Below, one piece after another: positions 8,831 through 18,145 of a DNA stretch of 64,000 bases. Source of the stretch: Pelagihabitans sp963710535 (GTDB lineage Bacteria > Bacteroidota > Bacteroidia > Flavobacteriales > Flavobacteriaceae); contig CAVQAW010000003.1 in the NCBI GenBank assembly GCA_963710535.1, positions 930,001-994,000 of the forward strand, written 5' to 3'. Below the pieces are notes generated by a model. The model had not been told where the DNA came from. It saw only the letters and a list, made by a program, of their open reading frames with translations, and ran no database searches. The translations under genes were made by a program, and so were the position numbers. The stretch's first letter is position 1; the number at the start of each line of letters is the position of its first letter.

Positions 8831-11800
8831 TCATCTGCTCACGATAAAGGCTTTGGCCTCTCTATGACCGGCTGATTCAAAGGCGAGATAATAAACGCCA
8901 ACAGACAATGTAGTTGCGTCAATTTGCTCAAAATCGCCATGTTCCATATCGAAGACATGCTCGGCCAATTTCTGTCGAAGTCCATTGAATAGCATGACCT
9001 TTACCGCTCCTGATCCGTATTTTCGCAAATCTACATTTAGCAGTCCCTTCGTCGGGTTGGGATAGAGTATCGATTCAAAATCTGCATTTTCCAATTTTTC
9101 AACGGTTATCAGCGTAGCGTCGGTAAACCCACCGTCGTTTGTTGTAACCGTAATCATGACCGTGCCTTGTGAAATCGCAGTTACCTGTCCATCGGCATCG
9201 ACAATGGCTATGCTTTCGTCACTAGTCGACCATACCACAGAAGGGTTATCGGCATTGGCCGGAGCAACCGTGGCATTCAAGGTTAAGGTCTCCCCCTCGA
9301 ACAGCACGGCCGTGGACAGGGAAACGCCCACTCCGCCTACATGTACCATATTATTGTTCACCGTTATCGCCGTCATTGCAGTGAATCCCCCATCATTGGT
9401 TGTCACCCTGATCGATGCCGAACCTTCCGAGACCGCTGTCACCACCCCATTGCCATCGACCGTCGCCACACTTTCATCATTGGATGACCATACCACCGAA
9501 GCGTCTTGCGCATTTGCAGGGGCAATCGTTACGATCAGGTTTACAGTCTCGCCCGTTGATAACGTGACTGATGATGCGGAAACACTTACCCCGCTCACAT
9601 AGACAACTTCATTTTGAACGGTAATGGCACGCGTCGCGGTATATCCCCCATCCTCGGTAGTGACCGTAATCGTAGCCAGTCCTGCAGATAGCGCCGTTAC
9701 ATGGCCGTTCGCGTCGACGGTGGCTATATTACTGTCGCTGCTACTCCAATTAACCGCAGTATTACTGGCGTTGGTTGGACTTATCAACGCAACCAAATCC
9801 GTGCTTTCTCCAAGGTTCAAAACCAACTCACCTGATGAAAGCGCTACGCCCGTAACTGCGTTACTGGCTAAATTCGTAAACTTCCATTTCATGAAATCGG
9901 AACCATCGTTCAAATAGGTCTTGATGCTGGCCCCATTCCCTATGGAGCTGTTCTCCACGCCCAAGTACAAACCATTCGACTTGCCCTTGATCGCATATTC
10001 ATCATTGCCCAAATATTCGATGGCCCATTGCTGATTGGGATTGCCATTGTAAGGATATTGCAGAACATTTGCGCCCGAACTCTGCCCATCGTTTTCTACA
10101 TCCAAATAATATCCGCTATGCTGGGCCTTGATCGAATAAAAATTTCCCTCTGCGTACTCGAACATAAATTGTTGACTGGTTGCAGCGCTTACATCGGATT
10201 GTACAATATCGGCCAGGGTTTCCATTGATGAATTGAAAACATCCATCACCTTACCACTTCCCACATTGGTCACTCGATAAATTCCGGGCTGTATACCTGT
10301 CGTTACTATTTCGGGTTCCAATTGATCGATCCATGCCCTAATCAAGGCAACCGCTTTTTCATCTACCAGATTTTTTGCCAATGGCGGCATCATGATCGCA
10401 TTGTTCACTGAATTGGTCCTATGGAACAATATGGATCTGGACGCATCACCTGCTACGACTATTTTCTCGCCCGGCACGCCAATCGGCGTGTTTGCACCGG
10501 CCGTCAAAAGGCCCGTCTGTGCCAAGGTATTGAACAACCTGAGGTCGAACTGGGCCCTTTCACCCGATCTGCCGGGCCGATGACAATAAGCGCAGTTGAG
10601 ATCGAGATAAGAACGCGCCTTTTCATCCAGACTCGCAGTGGGGTCATCCATTGCTCTATGGGTTTGATAAAGGGCAGCTTGGGCATCATCGATATTTTCG
10701 TTCAAAATCCCCAAATGGCTCAAAGTGACCAATTGGTTCGCGCTTAAGCCCGTTTTGTCATAGGTGATTTCTTTATTGAGATACCGGGTCCTGGGACCCA
10801 GAGTACCACCGGTATCATGACATGAAAAACACTCCGGACCACTCGGATAATGCCATGTTTGTATGCGGGTACTGCCATCTTCCCGTTTTACGGTGATTTG
10901 TTCATCCAGACCATCTTCCAAGAGCACCGCATCGGTTCCCTCATCGTTCCACTTATACACCAGATAATAGTAAGACCCATCCTCCGCTTTAATGACAAGC
11001 CGGGTTTCCAATCTTTTGATGACAGAAGGGTCGTTTTCATCCACCGGAAGTTCCAGATGTTTTATCAAGACCGAACCTACCGGAAAATTCCAATCTCCAT
11101 TCTCTGAAAACACAATCTGTTCCTCGGGGGTATCATGAGTTCCATCATTGGGTATGGCCATCCAACGGTCTTTTAAGGCGCCATCAGACCAAAATGCCTC
11201 AGTAAGATCATAGGGGATGACCCCATTGTTGGGGGTCAAGGTCTGCAAATCCTGAAAAATCCCTGTTTGGGACAAAAGCCGTGGAACCTCGCCAAAAGGT
11301 CGGGAATTTTGGGTAAGTCGGTACAAATAAACACCATCGCCTTGACTCAAAAGATACAATTCCCCGCTTTGATCCTCACCAAAGGATATGATATCGGTTG
11401 GTGCAAATTGTGTCAAAAACTCGTACTCGCCCGTTGCGGTATCGACAGCCCAGATTTCTTCGCCCACGCCATAGTCGGCACAAATATACTTTCCATAAAA
11501 ATCGGGCATCTCATTCCCTCTGTACACAAAACCACCGATGATGGCATTGGCATCCGATCGGGGAAAAGCCACCAAAGGATGTTCATGGGGCATGTTGTTG
11601 TACATGGTTGTGCACTGGCTTGAGCCGCCCGCAACATTCCCTTCGAATATGGGCCATCCGTAATTCTTGCCCTTTGATACCACATTGATTTCTTCGTGTG
11701 TATTCTCACCGATTTCACCGATATACATTGTTCCGGTGGCCCGGTCTTTGGTCATTCTATGGGGGTTTCGGTGTCCGATCGTATAATATTCCTCATAGTT

Positions 11801-12661
11801 GTTTCCAGAAGGACTTAAAAATGGATTGTCATTGGGTATAAAATATCCTTCACCGGAAACCTCATCGGAAAATCTTGAATTTTGAGGCATTTTCCGCAAC
11901 GGCGCGTGGCTTTTTGTTGCATCCATATCAACATCGATACGCAATACGCCTCCATCCAAATTACCTGCAATATCTTGTGGTTTATTGTATGCGCATTGGT
12001 CTGCAGTGGCCACATACAAGAACCCGTCATCACCAAACACCATTCCGCCGCCCCTATGTGTTGATCCGTACATTCTCATCTTTATCATGGTAAACGCTGA
12101 GCCTGGCACCATGACGTAGGTAGTTGGGTCTACCTCGATTCTTTTCAAATAGAGATAGCTGCCCCAATGATCTTCAAGATTACACCCGAACCCACTCAAA
12201 AATGCATTGGGATAATGCCTGCCTTGTGCATCTTTGGTGGTATACCACACGTACATATAGTTCTTGCCCTGCTGCCCAAAATCGGGATGTACGGCAAGTC
12301 CCAAAAAACCGCCGTCCCATACTACACCCACATCATTGGAAAGATCGGCCAATAGCTTTTTACTGCTTACCGCATCATCATTTTGAAACGAATAGACAAT
12401 ACCGTTACGTTGCCCTACGATCAAAACATTGGTATTCGGTACCGGCGTAAACGTTAGCGGTGAATCGAACCTAAGGTTTGGAAACGCAATCCTATAAGGT
12501 TGATTGACAGTGGGTCTATTGGGAAATATCCCATTCAAAAACGGACCTATCGGCTCAGGCGATGTCAGACCAGGACCTACAAAAAAGGGAATAAACGACA
12601 AAAGACCTACGGCTATGGCCAAAATAAAAAGCCGTGTAATGTGGGGTGCACTCTTCTTCAT
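8831..12661 (-). CDS. secreted PQQ-type sugar dehydrogenase / diheme cytochrome / ricin lectin / Big2 fusion with T9SS signal
   Basis: A 1276-residue secreted protein. Domains in order: signal peptide (about 1-30); a glucose/sorbosone dehydrogenase-like six-bladed propeller (about 50-450) with GHRNPHRMTKD and repeated GGGMVFGDDGFLYVA-type blades; a cytochrome-containing region (about 455-780) with haem motifs CFSCH (611-615) and CAYCH (690-694) and MMPPLA (757-762) as possible distal ligand; a ricin-type beta-trefoil (about 793-930) with QQW repeats; three Big2 immunoglobulin-like repeats (about 935-1015, 1021-1101, 1108-1188); and a type IX sorting domain (1196-1276, beginning LYPNPTKG). The likely job is oxidation of an extracellular sugar, passing electrons to haem, while bound to polysaccharide at the cell surface. 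No PQQ biosynthesis gene is in the window. Single gene, opposite strand to its neighbours. Confidence 0.85.
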   Translation of the reverse strand: MKKSAPHITRLFILAIAVGLLSFIPFFVGPGLTSPEPIGPFLNGIFPNRPTVNQPYRIAFPNLRFDSPLTFTPVPNTNVLIVGQRNGIVYSFQNDDAVSSKKLLADLSNDVGVVWDGGFLGLAVHPDFGQQGKNYMYVWYTTKDAQGRHYPNAFLSGFGCNLEDHWGSYLYLKRIEVDPTTYVMVPGSAFTMIKMRMYGSTHRGGGMVFGDDGFLYVATADQCAYNKPQDIAGNLDGGVLRIDVDMDATKSHAPLRKMPQNSRFSDEVSGEGYFIPNDNPFLSPSGNNYEEYYTIGHRNPHRMTKDRATGTMYIGEIGENTHEEINVVSKGKNYGWPIFEGNVAGGSSQCTTMYNNMPHEHPLVAFPRSDANAIIGGFVYRGNEMPDFYGKYICADYGVGEEIWAVDTATGEYEFLTQFAPTDIISFGEDQSGELYLLSQGDGVYLYRLTQNSRPFGEVPRLLSQTGIFQDLQTLTPNNGVIPYDLTEAFWSDGALKDRWMAIPNDGTHDTPEEQIVFSENGDWNFPVGSVLIKHLELPVDENDPSVIKRLETRLVIKAEDGSYYYLVYKWNDEGTDAVLLEDGLDEQITVKREDGSTRIQTWHYPSGPECFSCHDTGGTLGPRTRYLNKEITYDKTGLSANQLVTLSHLGILNENIDDAQAALYQTHRAMDDPTASLDEKARSYLDLNCAYCHRPGRSGERAQFDLRLFNTLAQTGLLTAGANTPIGVPGEKIVVAGDASRSILFHRTNSVNNAIMMPPLAKNLVDEKAVALIRAWIDQLEPEIVTTGIQPGIYRVTNVGSGKVMDVFNSSMETLADIVQSDVSAATSQQFMFEYAEGNFYSIKAQHSGYYLDVENDGQSSGANVLQYPYNGNPNQQWAIEYLGNDEYAIKGKSNGLYLGVENSSIGNGASIKTYLNDGSDFMKWKFTNLASNAVTGVALSSGELVLNLGESTDLVALISPTNASNTAVNWSSSDSNIATVDANGHVTALSAGLATITVTTEDGGYTATRAITVQNEVVYVSGVSVSASSVTLSTGETVNLIVTIAPANAQDASVVWSSNDESVATVDGNGVVTAVSEGSASIRVTTNDGGFTAMTAITVNNNMVHVGGVGVSLSTAVLFEGETLTLNATVAPANADNPSVVWSTSDESIAIVDADGQVTAISQGTVMITVTTNDGGFTDATLITVEKLENADFESILYPNPTKGLLNVDLRKYGSGAVKVMLFNGLRQKLAEHVFDMEHGDFEQIDATTLSVGVYYLAFESAGHREAKAFIVSR

Positions 12662-12885
12662 TTGTTAAAGTTTGATAGGGATTAATAGGTAATACCAAAA
12701 ATTACTTGGGCAAAATTACCCTGCCTACCATGGATGTATAATGATTTAGGTCAATTTCCATCTGATTTTGACGCCATGGCCTCTTTTTTCGATATAAAAC
12801 CCAAAATCATCGACAAAAAACCTTCAAACCGGTCCAAAAACCTGCACCTTTTAAAGTGAATATTTGAAAGCGCTTCTCAAGATTC
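12662..12885. other. intergenic, no gene seen
   Basis: This is the upstream side of the large dehydrogenase gene, AT-rich, and should hold its promoter. I see no convincing reading frame, hairpin terminator or repeat here. The right-hand part of the same 497-base gap contains the VOC remnant listed next, and 12998-13158 is again empty apart from sequence leading to the NmrA-family gene. Confidence 0.5.
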
Positions 12886-12997
12886 CTTTTTTGGAATGGG
12901 GAAGTCCATGGTAGCGACATGTTCTTTATGGATGCCATAGGGATTGCTTTAACAATCAAGGCATTTCAAGGATATCGACCAACTTTTCGCCAAATAG
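12886..12997 (+). pseudogene. vestigial 3' end of a second VOC-family gene
   Basis: Read from about 12889 the frame gives FWNGEVHGSDMFFMDAIGIA and then LTIKAF, matching the C-terminus of the VOC protein encoded at 8316-8741 (GQVGEQATMFFLDPAGNALE, then FKAF). After AAGGCATTT one extra C at 12967 shifts the frame; beyond it the sequence follows the VOC 3' end almost base for base (KDI-QLFAK then a stop at 12995-12997). About 36 of the last 39 bases match. No upstream part of the gene is recognisable, so this is a deleted, frameshifted duplicate. Confidence 0.75.
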
Positions 12998-13158
12998 GGT
13001 CTTTTGTCCCAAAAAACCATTTTTATATGTAACTGCGGCGAATCTTATCCTGTGAATGAAACACCTTCTACTTGATTTAAATATCGCGAGGATCTATTGC
13101 GCCGAACATGAATTATTTGTAATTTAAAGGTCCCCCTTTTTATACTAAATCATTCACC

Positions 13159-14109
13159 ATGGGACAAAAAAAGATAATTGCTGTTGTGGGTGCCACAGGA
13201 GCGCAAGGAGGTAGTTTGGTCGCAGCCATTTTGAGCGACCCAAAGCATGAATTTGCGGTTAGGGCCATTACAAGAAATAAAAATTCGGACAAGGCCAAAG
13301 CCCTAGCCAAGCAAGGTGCGGAAGTAGTGGAAGCCAGTGTCGATGACAAGGGCAGTTTGATCAAAGCTTTTAAAGGGGCCTATGCCGCCTATTGTGTCAC
13401 CTTTTTCTGGGATCATTTTTCGCCAGAAAAGGAAATGTCAAATGCCAAAAACATGGCCGAAGCTGCAAAGGAGGCACAATTAAAACACGTCATTTGGTCC
13501 ACTTTGGAAGATACCCGCAAATGGGTTCCATTGGAAGACAATCGCATGCCCACCTTGATGGGCAAGTACAAAGTGCCCCATTTTGATGCCAAAGGGGAAT
13601 CGAACGCCTATTTCGAAAAAAGTGGCATTCCGTATACCCTTTTATATACCTCATTCTACTGGGAAAACTTCATCTATTTAGGCTCGGGGCCCCAAAAAGG
13701 GCCTGATGGGAAATACGCCATCACATTCCCTATCGGCACCAAGAAGTTGCCGGGAATCGCGGTTGCCGATATTGGCAAATGTGCCTTTGGCATCATCAAA
13801 CAAGCTAAGACCTACCAAAACAAAGCGGTGGGGATTGCAGGGGAACATCTAACAGGTCAACAAATGGCCGACACCTTTTCCAATGTTTACGGCATATCTG
13901 TAACCTATAACAATGTGCCCGCATCGGTTTATCGCAGTTTTGATTTTCCGGGGGCCGATGATCTCGGTAATATGTTTCAGGTCAATGCCGAATTTGATCA
14001 GGAGTTTTGTGGGGCACGGCCTATTTCCCTGGCCAAAAAATTAAACCCGGAATTGCTGACATTCAAAAAGTGGCTCACATTAAACAAGGACAAGCTAAAA
14101 CTTTCCTGA
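13159..14109 (+). CDS. NmrA family NAD(P)-binding protein
   Basis: A 316-residue protein of the atypical short-chain dehydrogenase NmrA/HSCARG type. The dinucleotide motif GATGAQGG lies at 11-18 near the N-terminus, and VTFFWDHFSPEKEMSNAKNM follows the central sheet. FYWENFIYLG and the C-terminal segment TGQQMADTFSNVYG are typical of the family. The catalytic Tyr-Lys pair of classic dehydrogenases is not obvious, so it may act as an NADP sensor or a quinone/aldehyde reductase. It stands alone, convergent with the aldo/keto reductase. Confidence 0.87.
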   Translation: MGQKKIIAVVGATGAQGGSLVAAILSDPKHEFAVRAITRNKNSDKAKALAKQGAEVVEASVDDKGSLIKAFKGAYAAYCVTFFWDHFSPEKEMSNAKNMAEAAKEAQLKHVIWSTLEDTRKWVPLEDNRMPTLMGKYKVPHFDAKGESNAYFEKSGIPYTLLYTSFYWENFIYLGSGPQKGPDGKYAITFPIGTKKLPGIAVADIGKCAFGIIKQAKTYQNKAVGIAGEHLTGQQMADTFSNVYGISVTYNNVPASVYRSFDFPGADDLGNMFQVNAEFDQEFCGARPISLAKKLNPELLTFKKWLTLNKDKLKLS

Positions 14110-14194
14110 ACCTGAACATCATTGTTTTCAATCGTACAACACGGGCAAGTTGGTGATTTTTAACACCTTCACTACTGAGTGCTCATGGTCCGTT

Positions 14195-15166
14195 CTATTG
14201 CGACCAGGCCGTAGGCTTTCGATCCCAACGGTGCTTCCGCAATGCTTGGTGCAACGCGGCAGTCAAGCGCTTGCCGTCGCTGGTCGCCGTATTGGCGAGC
14301 ACATTCCTTTCCTTACGCATTCCGGGAATAACGGTGCCCACCGACTTGTTCATCAAGATAAAACGCAGTGCCATCTCGGCCATCGTCATTCCCTGGGGAA
14401 TCAAGGGACGAAGGGCATCGGCATGTTCCACGCTAGGTATAAGATTTTCGGGCACAAAATAGGTACCCCGCCAATCCCCTTCAGGGAAGGTGGTCTCTTT
14501 GGTGATATTGCCGGTTAAAGTACCCTCGTCAAAGGGGACCCTGGCGATGATTCCAATATCCATTTTATCGCACAATGGGAAAAGGACATCTTCTGGATTT
14601 TGATCAAAAATATTGTAGATGACCTGAACCGCATCGAGCATCCCCGTTTTTAATGCCTTGATCCCGTTTTCAGGTTCCCATCGGTTCATACTGATGCCCA
14701 TCGCACCAATTTTTCCCGAGGATTTCAAATCTTGTACGGCGCGTTGCCATTCTTCCCTATCGGCCCAACCATCGTCCCAGGTATGGAACTGCATCAGATC
14801 CAATTGTTCCAATCCCAAATTTTTAAGGGTCTTTTCCGTGAACGCAACGATATGGGAGGTTGGATAGGAGTCTTCGAATCGATACTCCGGCTTGGCGGGC
14901 CATTTGAAATTCATAGGTGGAATTTTACTGGCGGTATACAACTTCTTATCGGGATATCTTCGGACCAATTGCCCCAATAGTTCCTCACTGTGACCTTCCC
15001 CATAGCCCCAGGCGGTATCAAAAAAATTGACCCCATGGTCTACCGCCAAATCGAGCGACTTGGCAGATTGCCGATCATCCGATTCGGTCCAGCCCGCCAT
15101 GCCCCACATACCATAACCAACTTCGCTCACCTGCCAATCGGTTTTTCCAAACCTTCTATATTTCAT
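14195..15166 (-). CDS. aldo/keto reductase
   Basis: A 323-residue TIM-barrel oxidoreductase. The catalytic tetrad is in place: D50 and Y55 in FFDTAWGYGEGHSE, K81 in TASKIPP and H128 in LMQFHTWDD. It reduces carbonyl groups with NADPH; the family alignment is nearest to the YhdN/general-stress type. Its ATG shares four bases (ATGA) with the stop of the small membrane protein upstream, so the two are probably translated together. Confidence 0.9.
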   Translation of the reverse strand: MKYRRFGKTDWQVSEVGYGMWGMAGWTESDDRQSAKSLDLAVDHGVNFFDTAWGYGEGHSEELLGQLVRRYPDKKLYTASKIPPMNFKWPAKPEYRFEDSYPTSHIVAFTEKTLKNLGLEQLDLMQFHTWDDGWADREEWQRAVQDLKSSGKIGAMGISMNRWEPENGIKALKTGMLDAVQVIYNIFDQNPEDVLFPLCDKMDIGIIARVPFDEGTLTGNITKETTFPEGDWRGTYFVPENLIPSVEHADALRPLIPQGMTMAEMALRFILMNKSVGTVIPGMRKERNVLANTATSDGKRLTAALHQALRKHRWDRKPTAWSQ

Positions 15167-15354
15167 GACCTTCTTTTTTTGTTATTCCATTGATAGACGG
15201 CCCAAAGGATGATTCCATAAATAAACCCAATGACCAGGCCATCGCGTAATTTTTTTTGTAACATGGCGAGGGTATATTCCCCTTCCAAGATGATTGAAAC
15301 CACCACAAAGAGCACTATAAATGCCAAAACCCGGAAAGCAACTTTTTTAATCAT
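15163..15354 (-). CDS. small two-helix membrane protein
   Basis: Encodes 63 residues: hydrophobic helices at about 6-23 and 39-55 with a basic connecting loop and a basic tail (WNNKKRRS). The start ATG is taken at 15354 (MIKKVAFRVL); nine further codons are open upstream. The stop TGA overlaps the ATG of the aldo/keto reductase in an ATGA arrangement, which argues that it is a true gene. It resembles no family I can name. Confidence 0.65.
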   Translation of the reverse strand: MIKKVAFRVLAFIVLFVVVSIILEGEYTLAMLQKKLRDGLVIGFIYGIILWAVYQWNNKKRRS

Positions 15355-15361
15355 GCCAAAT

Positions 15362-16216
15362 TCAATATTGATGGAAAGCATCGGATACGAAGCCTAGTAC
15401 TGTCGGCAGTGCCTCTCGCCAATAGGTCCAGCTGTGCCGTCCATCCCGTACGCGGTATTCATGCGGGATTTCCTTTTTGGTCATGGCGATATGTACCAGG
15501 CTGTTCCCTTCGAACAAAAAATCATCATCACCGCAGTCGATGTACCACCGTACCGATTTGATGTCCTCCACGGGAACGCTTTCTATGAGGTTAAGGGCAC
15601 TGTGCTGTTCGAAGAATTTTTGTGTTTGTTCTTCGGTCAATTGATCGCCGTTCCTTTTAAGCCTATCCTTCAAATCATCCAGGGTGAGCGATCCTACCGA
15701 GGCGCTCAACGGACAGGCCGATGAAAACAGTTCAGGATGGTGCAACGCATACATAAAGGTACCCCCACCGCCCATCGAGAGTCCCGCCACGGCTCGAAAG
15801 CGTTTTTCGCCCTTGATGCGATAGGTTTTTTCGACATAGGGCATCAGCTCCTGAAAAAAGAAATCCTCATATTTCCATTCGCCTACATTGAAATATCCCC
15901 TTTTACCGGTATTTCCATCGGGCATGATGATTACCATAGGCGTTGCGGTACCGTCTTTAATGGCATTGTCTGCGATGCGGAGCACCTCCCCGAACTGCAC
16001 CCAGCCGGTTTGATCATCTCCACCGCCATGCAATAGGTACAATACGGGATAAGTCCGGCTTGAAGTTTCATAATCCGGTGGCAGGTATACGGCATATTTC
16101 CGCTCACTTTTCAAAATTTTACTGGTCATCGAAAGGTTGTCGAAAACTTTTCCGGTCTGGCCAAAGGCCATCAAGGTCATACAAAAACTACATAGGAAAG
16201 TGAAGAGAATTCTCAT
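15362..16216 (-). CDS. secreted esterase, enterochelin-esterase-like (PF00756 type)
   Basis: Encodes 284 residues with a signal peptide (MRILFTFLCSFCMTLMAFGQ). The start is at 16216; the frame upstream is open but has no signal peptide. The alpha/beta hydrolase features are YLLHGGGDD (60-68), the nucleophile in GLSMGGGG (Ser147), D232 in CGDDDF and His261 in DGRHSW. This fold is found in enterochelin esterases, feruloyl esterases and acetyl xylan esterases. No polysaccharide locus is next to it, so the substrate is open. It lies just upstream of the small membrane protein and may be co-transcribed with it and the reductase. Confidence 0.85.
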   Translation of the reverse strand: MRILFTFLCSFCMTLMAFGQTGKVFDNLSMTSKILKSERKYAVYLPPDYETSSRTYPVLYLLHGGGDDQTGWVQFGEVLRIADNAIKDGTATPMVIIMPDGNTGKRGYFNVGEWKYEDFFFQELMPYVEKTYRIKGEKRFRAVAGLSMGGGGTFMYALHHPELFSSACPLSASVGSLTLDDLKDRLKRNGDQLTEEQTQKFFEQHSALNLIESVPVEDIKSVRWYIDCGDDDFLFEGNSLVHIAMTKKEIPHEYRVRDGRHSWTYWREALPTVLGFVSDAFHQY

Positions 16217-16302
16217 AAAATAGTGTCTTGGTGGTTCTTGATAACAAGATACTAAAACAGTATGGATTTTTGCCACTAAAATATGATTCCCCCATTTTAG
16301 CT

Positions 16303-17997
16303 TTACCAACTGCCGCCACCGCCACCGCCGAAGCCGCCACCTGAAGAACCGCCTCCCGACGATCCACTGCTCGATGGGGCACTCACCATGGTCGATTGGG
16401 TAGAAGTCATGGCCCCGGAGAACGATTTTGAGAACTGCTGCATGCCCAACATATGGCCCGAAGTTGAGGTATACCATTGGGGAGGGGGTACGTTGAGCGC
16501 ATCGAATTTTTTGGCCCATTTTTCGAACATGCCGAAGGCGAGGGCATAGCCCATGGTATTTTCAAAATAATGGGGATCATCTTGCAGCAACATTTTCAAT
16601 TTGTTTTCCTCCGCGACCTTTATGAATTGTTTAAACCCTTTCAGTTCCGAAAGCACCCGATTCCCCCTGCTGTTCTTCTTGACCATATACACATTGAAAC
16701 CAAGTAAGATCAGGCAGCTCAACAAGATCGTTACACAGGCCAGAATTCCCCAGAAGAACAGGCCCAACAACGATAGCAGTATGGCCGAGACGATCAAGAT
16801 GACCAAGGTGAAGGTTTGTACCCTTTTCGATTCGGCTTCGTAATAGGGCTGTGCCTTATCCTTCAAAATACTGCGCGCACTGGCCATGGTGGTATAAAAA
16901 CTGTCCTTCAGGCTACTTACCAAAACTTCGGCTTCCGCCATATTGGAATCGCTCCCGAACAACCCGTCGAACATTTCCTTGGCATATTCAGGGGCGGTTT
17001 CCGGCAGCGGACCCAAACGGATCAGTTTGGTATCCTTCTTTCCAAAAAGGCCTTTCTTGGGAATTTCTTCTATCCTGAGATGGCCTTGGGACCCCCAATG
17101 TGGTAAGAGGGATATGAGGTCGGAATGGTCGGCCTTATCATCGATGAGGAAACCCGCCATTGCGGGATCCAGGTTTTCGGGAGGATAATAGCTCGTGGTG
17201 CGAACGACCCGTTCATCTTTGCCATACTTATGCCAAGTTGCATAAAACCCAACGAACAATGCGGCTATGAGGAACAACCAGCCAAACTTGTCCCAAAAAG
17301 GCCAAAAAGGCTTAAATTCCTCCACCGATTGGAGAGGTAGATTGATCAAGACCGTAACGCTCTCGCCGGGATGCGATGTATAATTGCGCCGGCTCCTGCC
17401 TTCCAATGAACCGCTATTGAAGGTGATCTCCATATCTTCGGTCAAAGAAGAAGTTCCCCTGGCACCGCTGTACACAAAACAATTTTCCGGCCCTAACCGA
17501 ACTTGTCCCGGCGGGTACACCTTAAAGTTGATCTGCTCAAAATCGGCCTGCCAGTCTTGGGGTTTGAGGTTCCAATAAAATCGTATTTGGCTGTTTTCAA
17601 AAAGAAAGGCGTTGTAGACCCGATACTTGATTTCATAATGCTGCGGCCCGATCAAGGTGATGTCCTTGTCCCCTATCTTGATATCGATTTGATCCGTCAT
17701 TTTTTGGACAAAATCGAAAGGAGCTTCGAATTTATGATTGGGAACCTCGATGTTGTCAATCCTTATCCTTCGTTTTGCAGGGTTGCCCGCCGAATCGATA
17801 AGGTCGTAGTTGGTTAATATGGTGCGGTATATCCCGTGCTTGTAGGTCTCAAAATTCAAGTCATAATTTTCAACCACATCGAAATAGCCCTTTTCGTTGA
17901 TAAAGATTTCGACCGAATAGTTCTTTACCACAAAATCCTGGGCCGAGACCGCCAACGACCACAGTACTATAAAAACAAACAGAATGAATTTCTTCAT
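16303..17997 (-). CDS. DUF2207 membrane protein
   Basis: Encodes 564 residues from MKKFILFVFIVLWSLAVSAQ (signal peptide, cleavage near 19). The DUF2207 ectodomain follows, then a membrane helix near 238-256, a cytoplasmic or peripheral domain, a paired hydrophobic segment near 397-440, and a tail rich in serine and glycine ending in GGGGGGSW. The frame is open 25 codons further upstream without a signal. DUF2207 proteins are frequently encoded beside lemA, as here; the pair is of unknown function, but a role in envelope homeostasis is likely. Confidence 0.85.
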   Translation of the reverse strand: MKKFILFVFIVLWSLAVSAQDFVVKNYSVEIFINEKGYFDVVENYDLNFETYKHGIYRTILTNYDLIDSAGNPAKRRIRIDNIEVPNHKFEAPFDFVQKMTDQIDIKIGDKDITLIGPQHYEIKYRVYNAFLFENSQIRFYWNLKPQDWQADFEQINFKVYPPGQVRLGPENCFVYSGARGTSSLTEDMEITFNSGSLEGRSRRNYTSHPGESVTVLINLPLQSVEEFKPFWPFWDKFGWLFLIAALFVGFYATWHKYGKDERVVRTTSYYPPENLDPAMAGFLIDDKADHSDLISLLPHWGSQGHLRIEEIPKKGLFGKKDTKLIRLGPLPETAPEYAKEMFDGLFGSDSNMAEAEVLVSSLKDSFYTTMASARSILKDKAQPYYEAESKRVQTFTLVILIVSAILLSLLGLFFWGILACVTILLSCLILLGFNVYMVKKNSRGNRVLSELKGFKQFIKVAEENKLKMLLQDDPHYFENTMGYALAFGMFEKWAKKFDALNVPPPQWYTSTSGHMLGMQQFSKSFSGAMTSTQSTMVSAPSSSGSSGGGSSGGGFGGGGGGSW

Positions 17998-18145
17998 GTC
18001 GCCAAGTTTGATGCCTTCCCCTTTTTTAAATATCCGTTTGGCCGTAATTCGTATTGTGCTGATTAACCCCATATGGAATTTTTTGCCAAAACAGGTCGGA
18101 AAAGGGGCTACGTGAAATCGGCATTGTTGGATCGAAATCTACCAG

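Noticed and set aside
9156..9602. Long open frame opposite the Big2 repeats of the dehydrogenase fusion
   Set aside because: It is antisense to clear Big2 domain code and arises from the repeats' skewed base use; its translation has no recognisable pattern.
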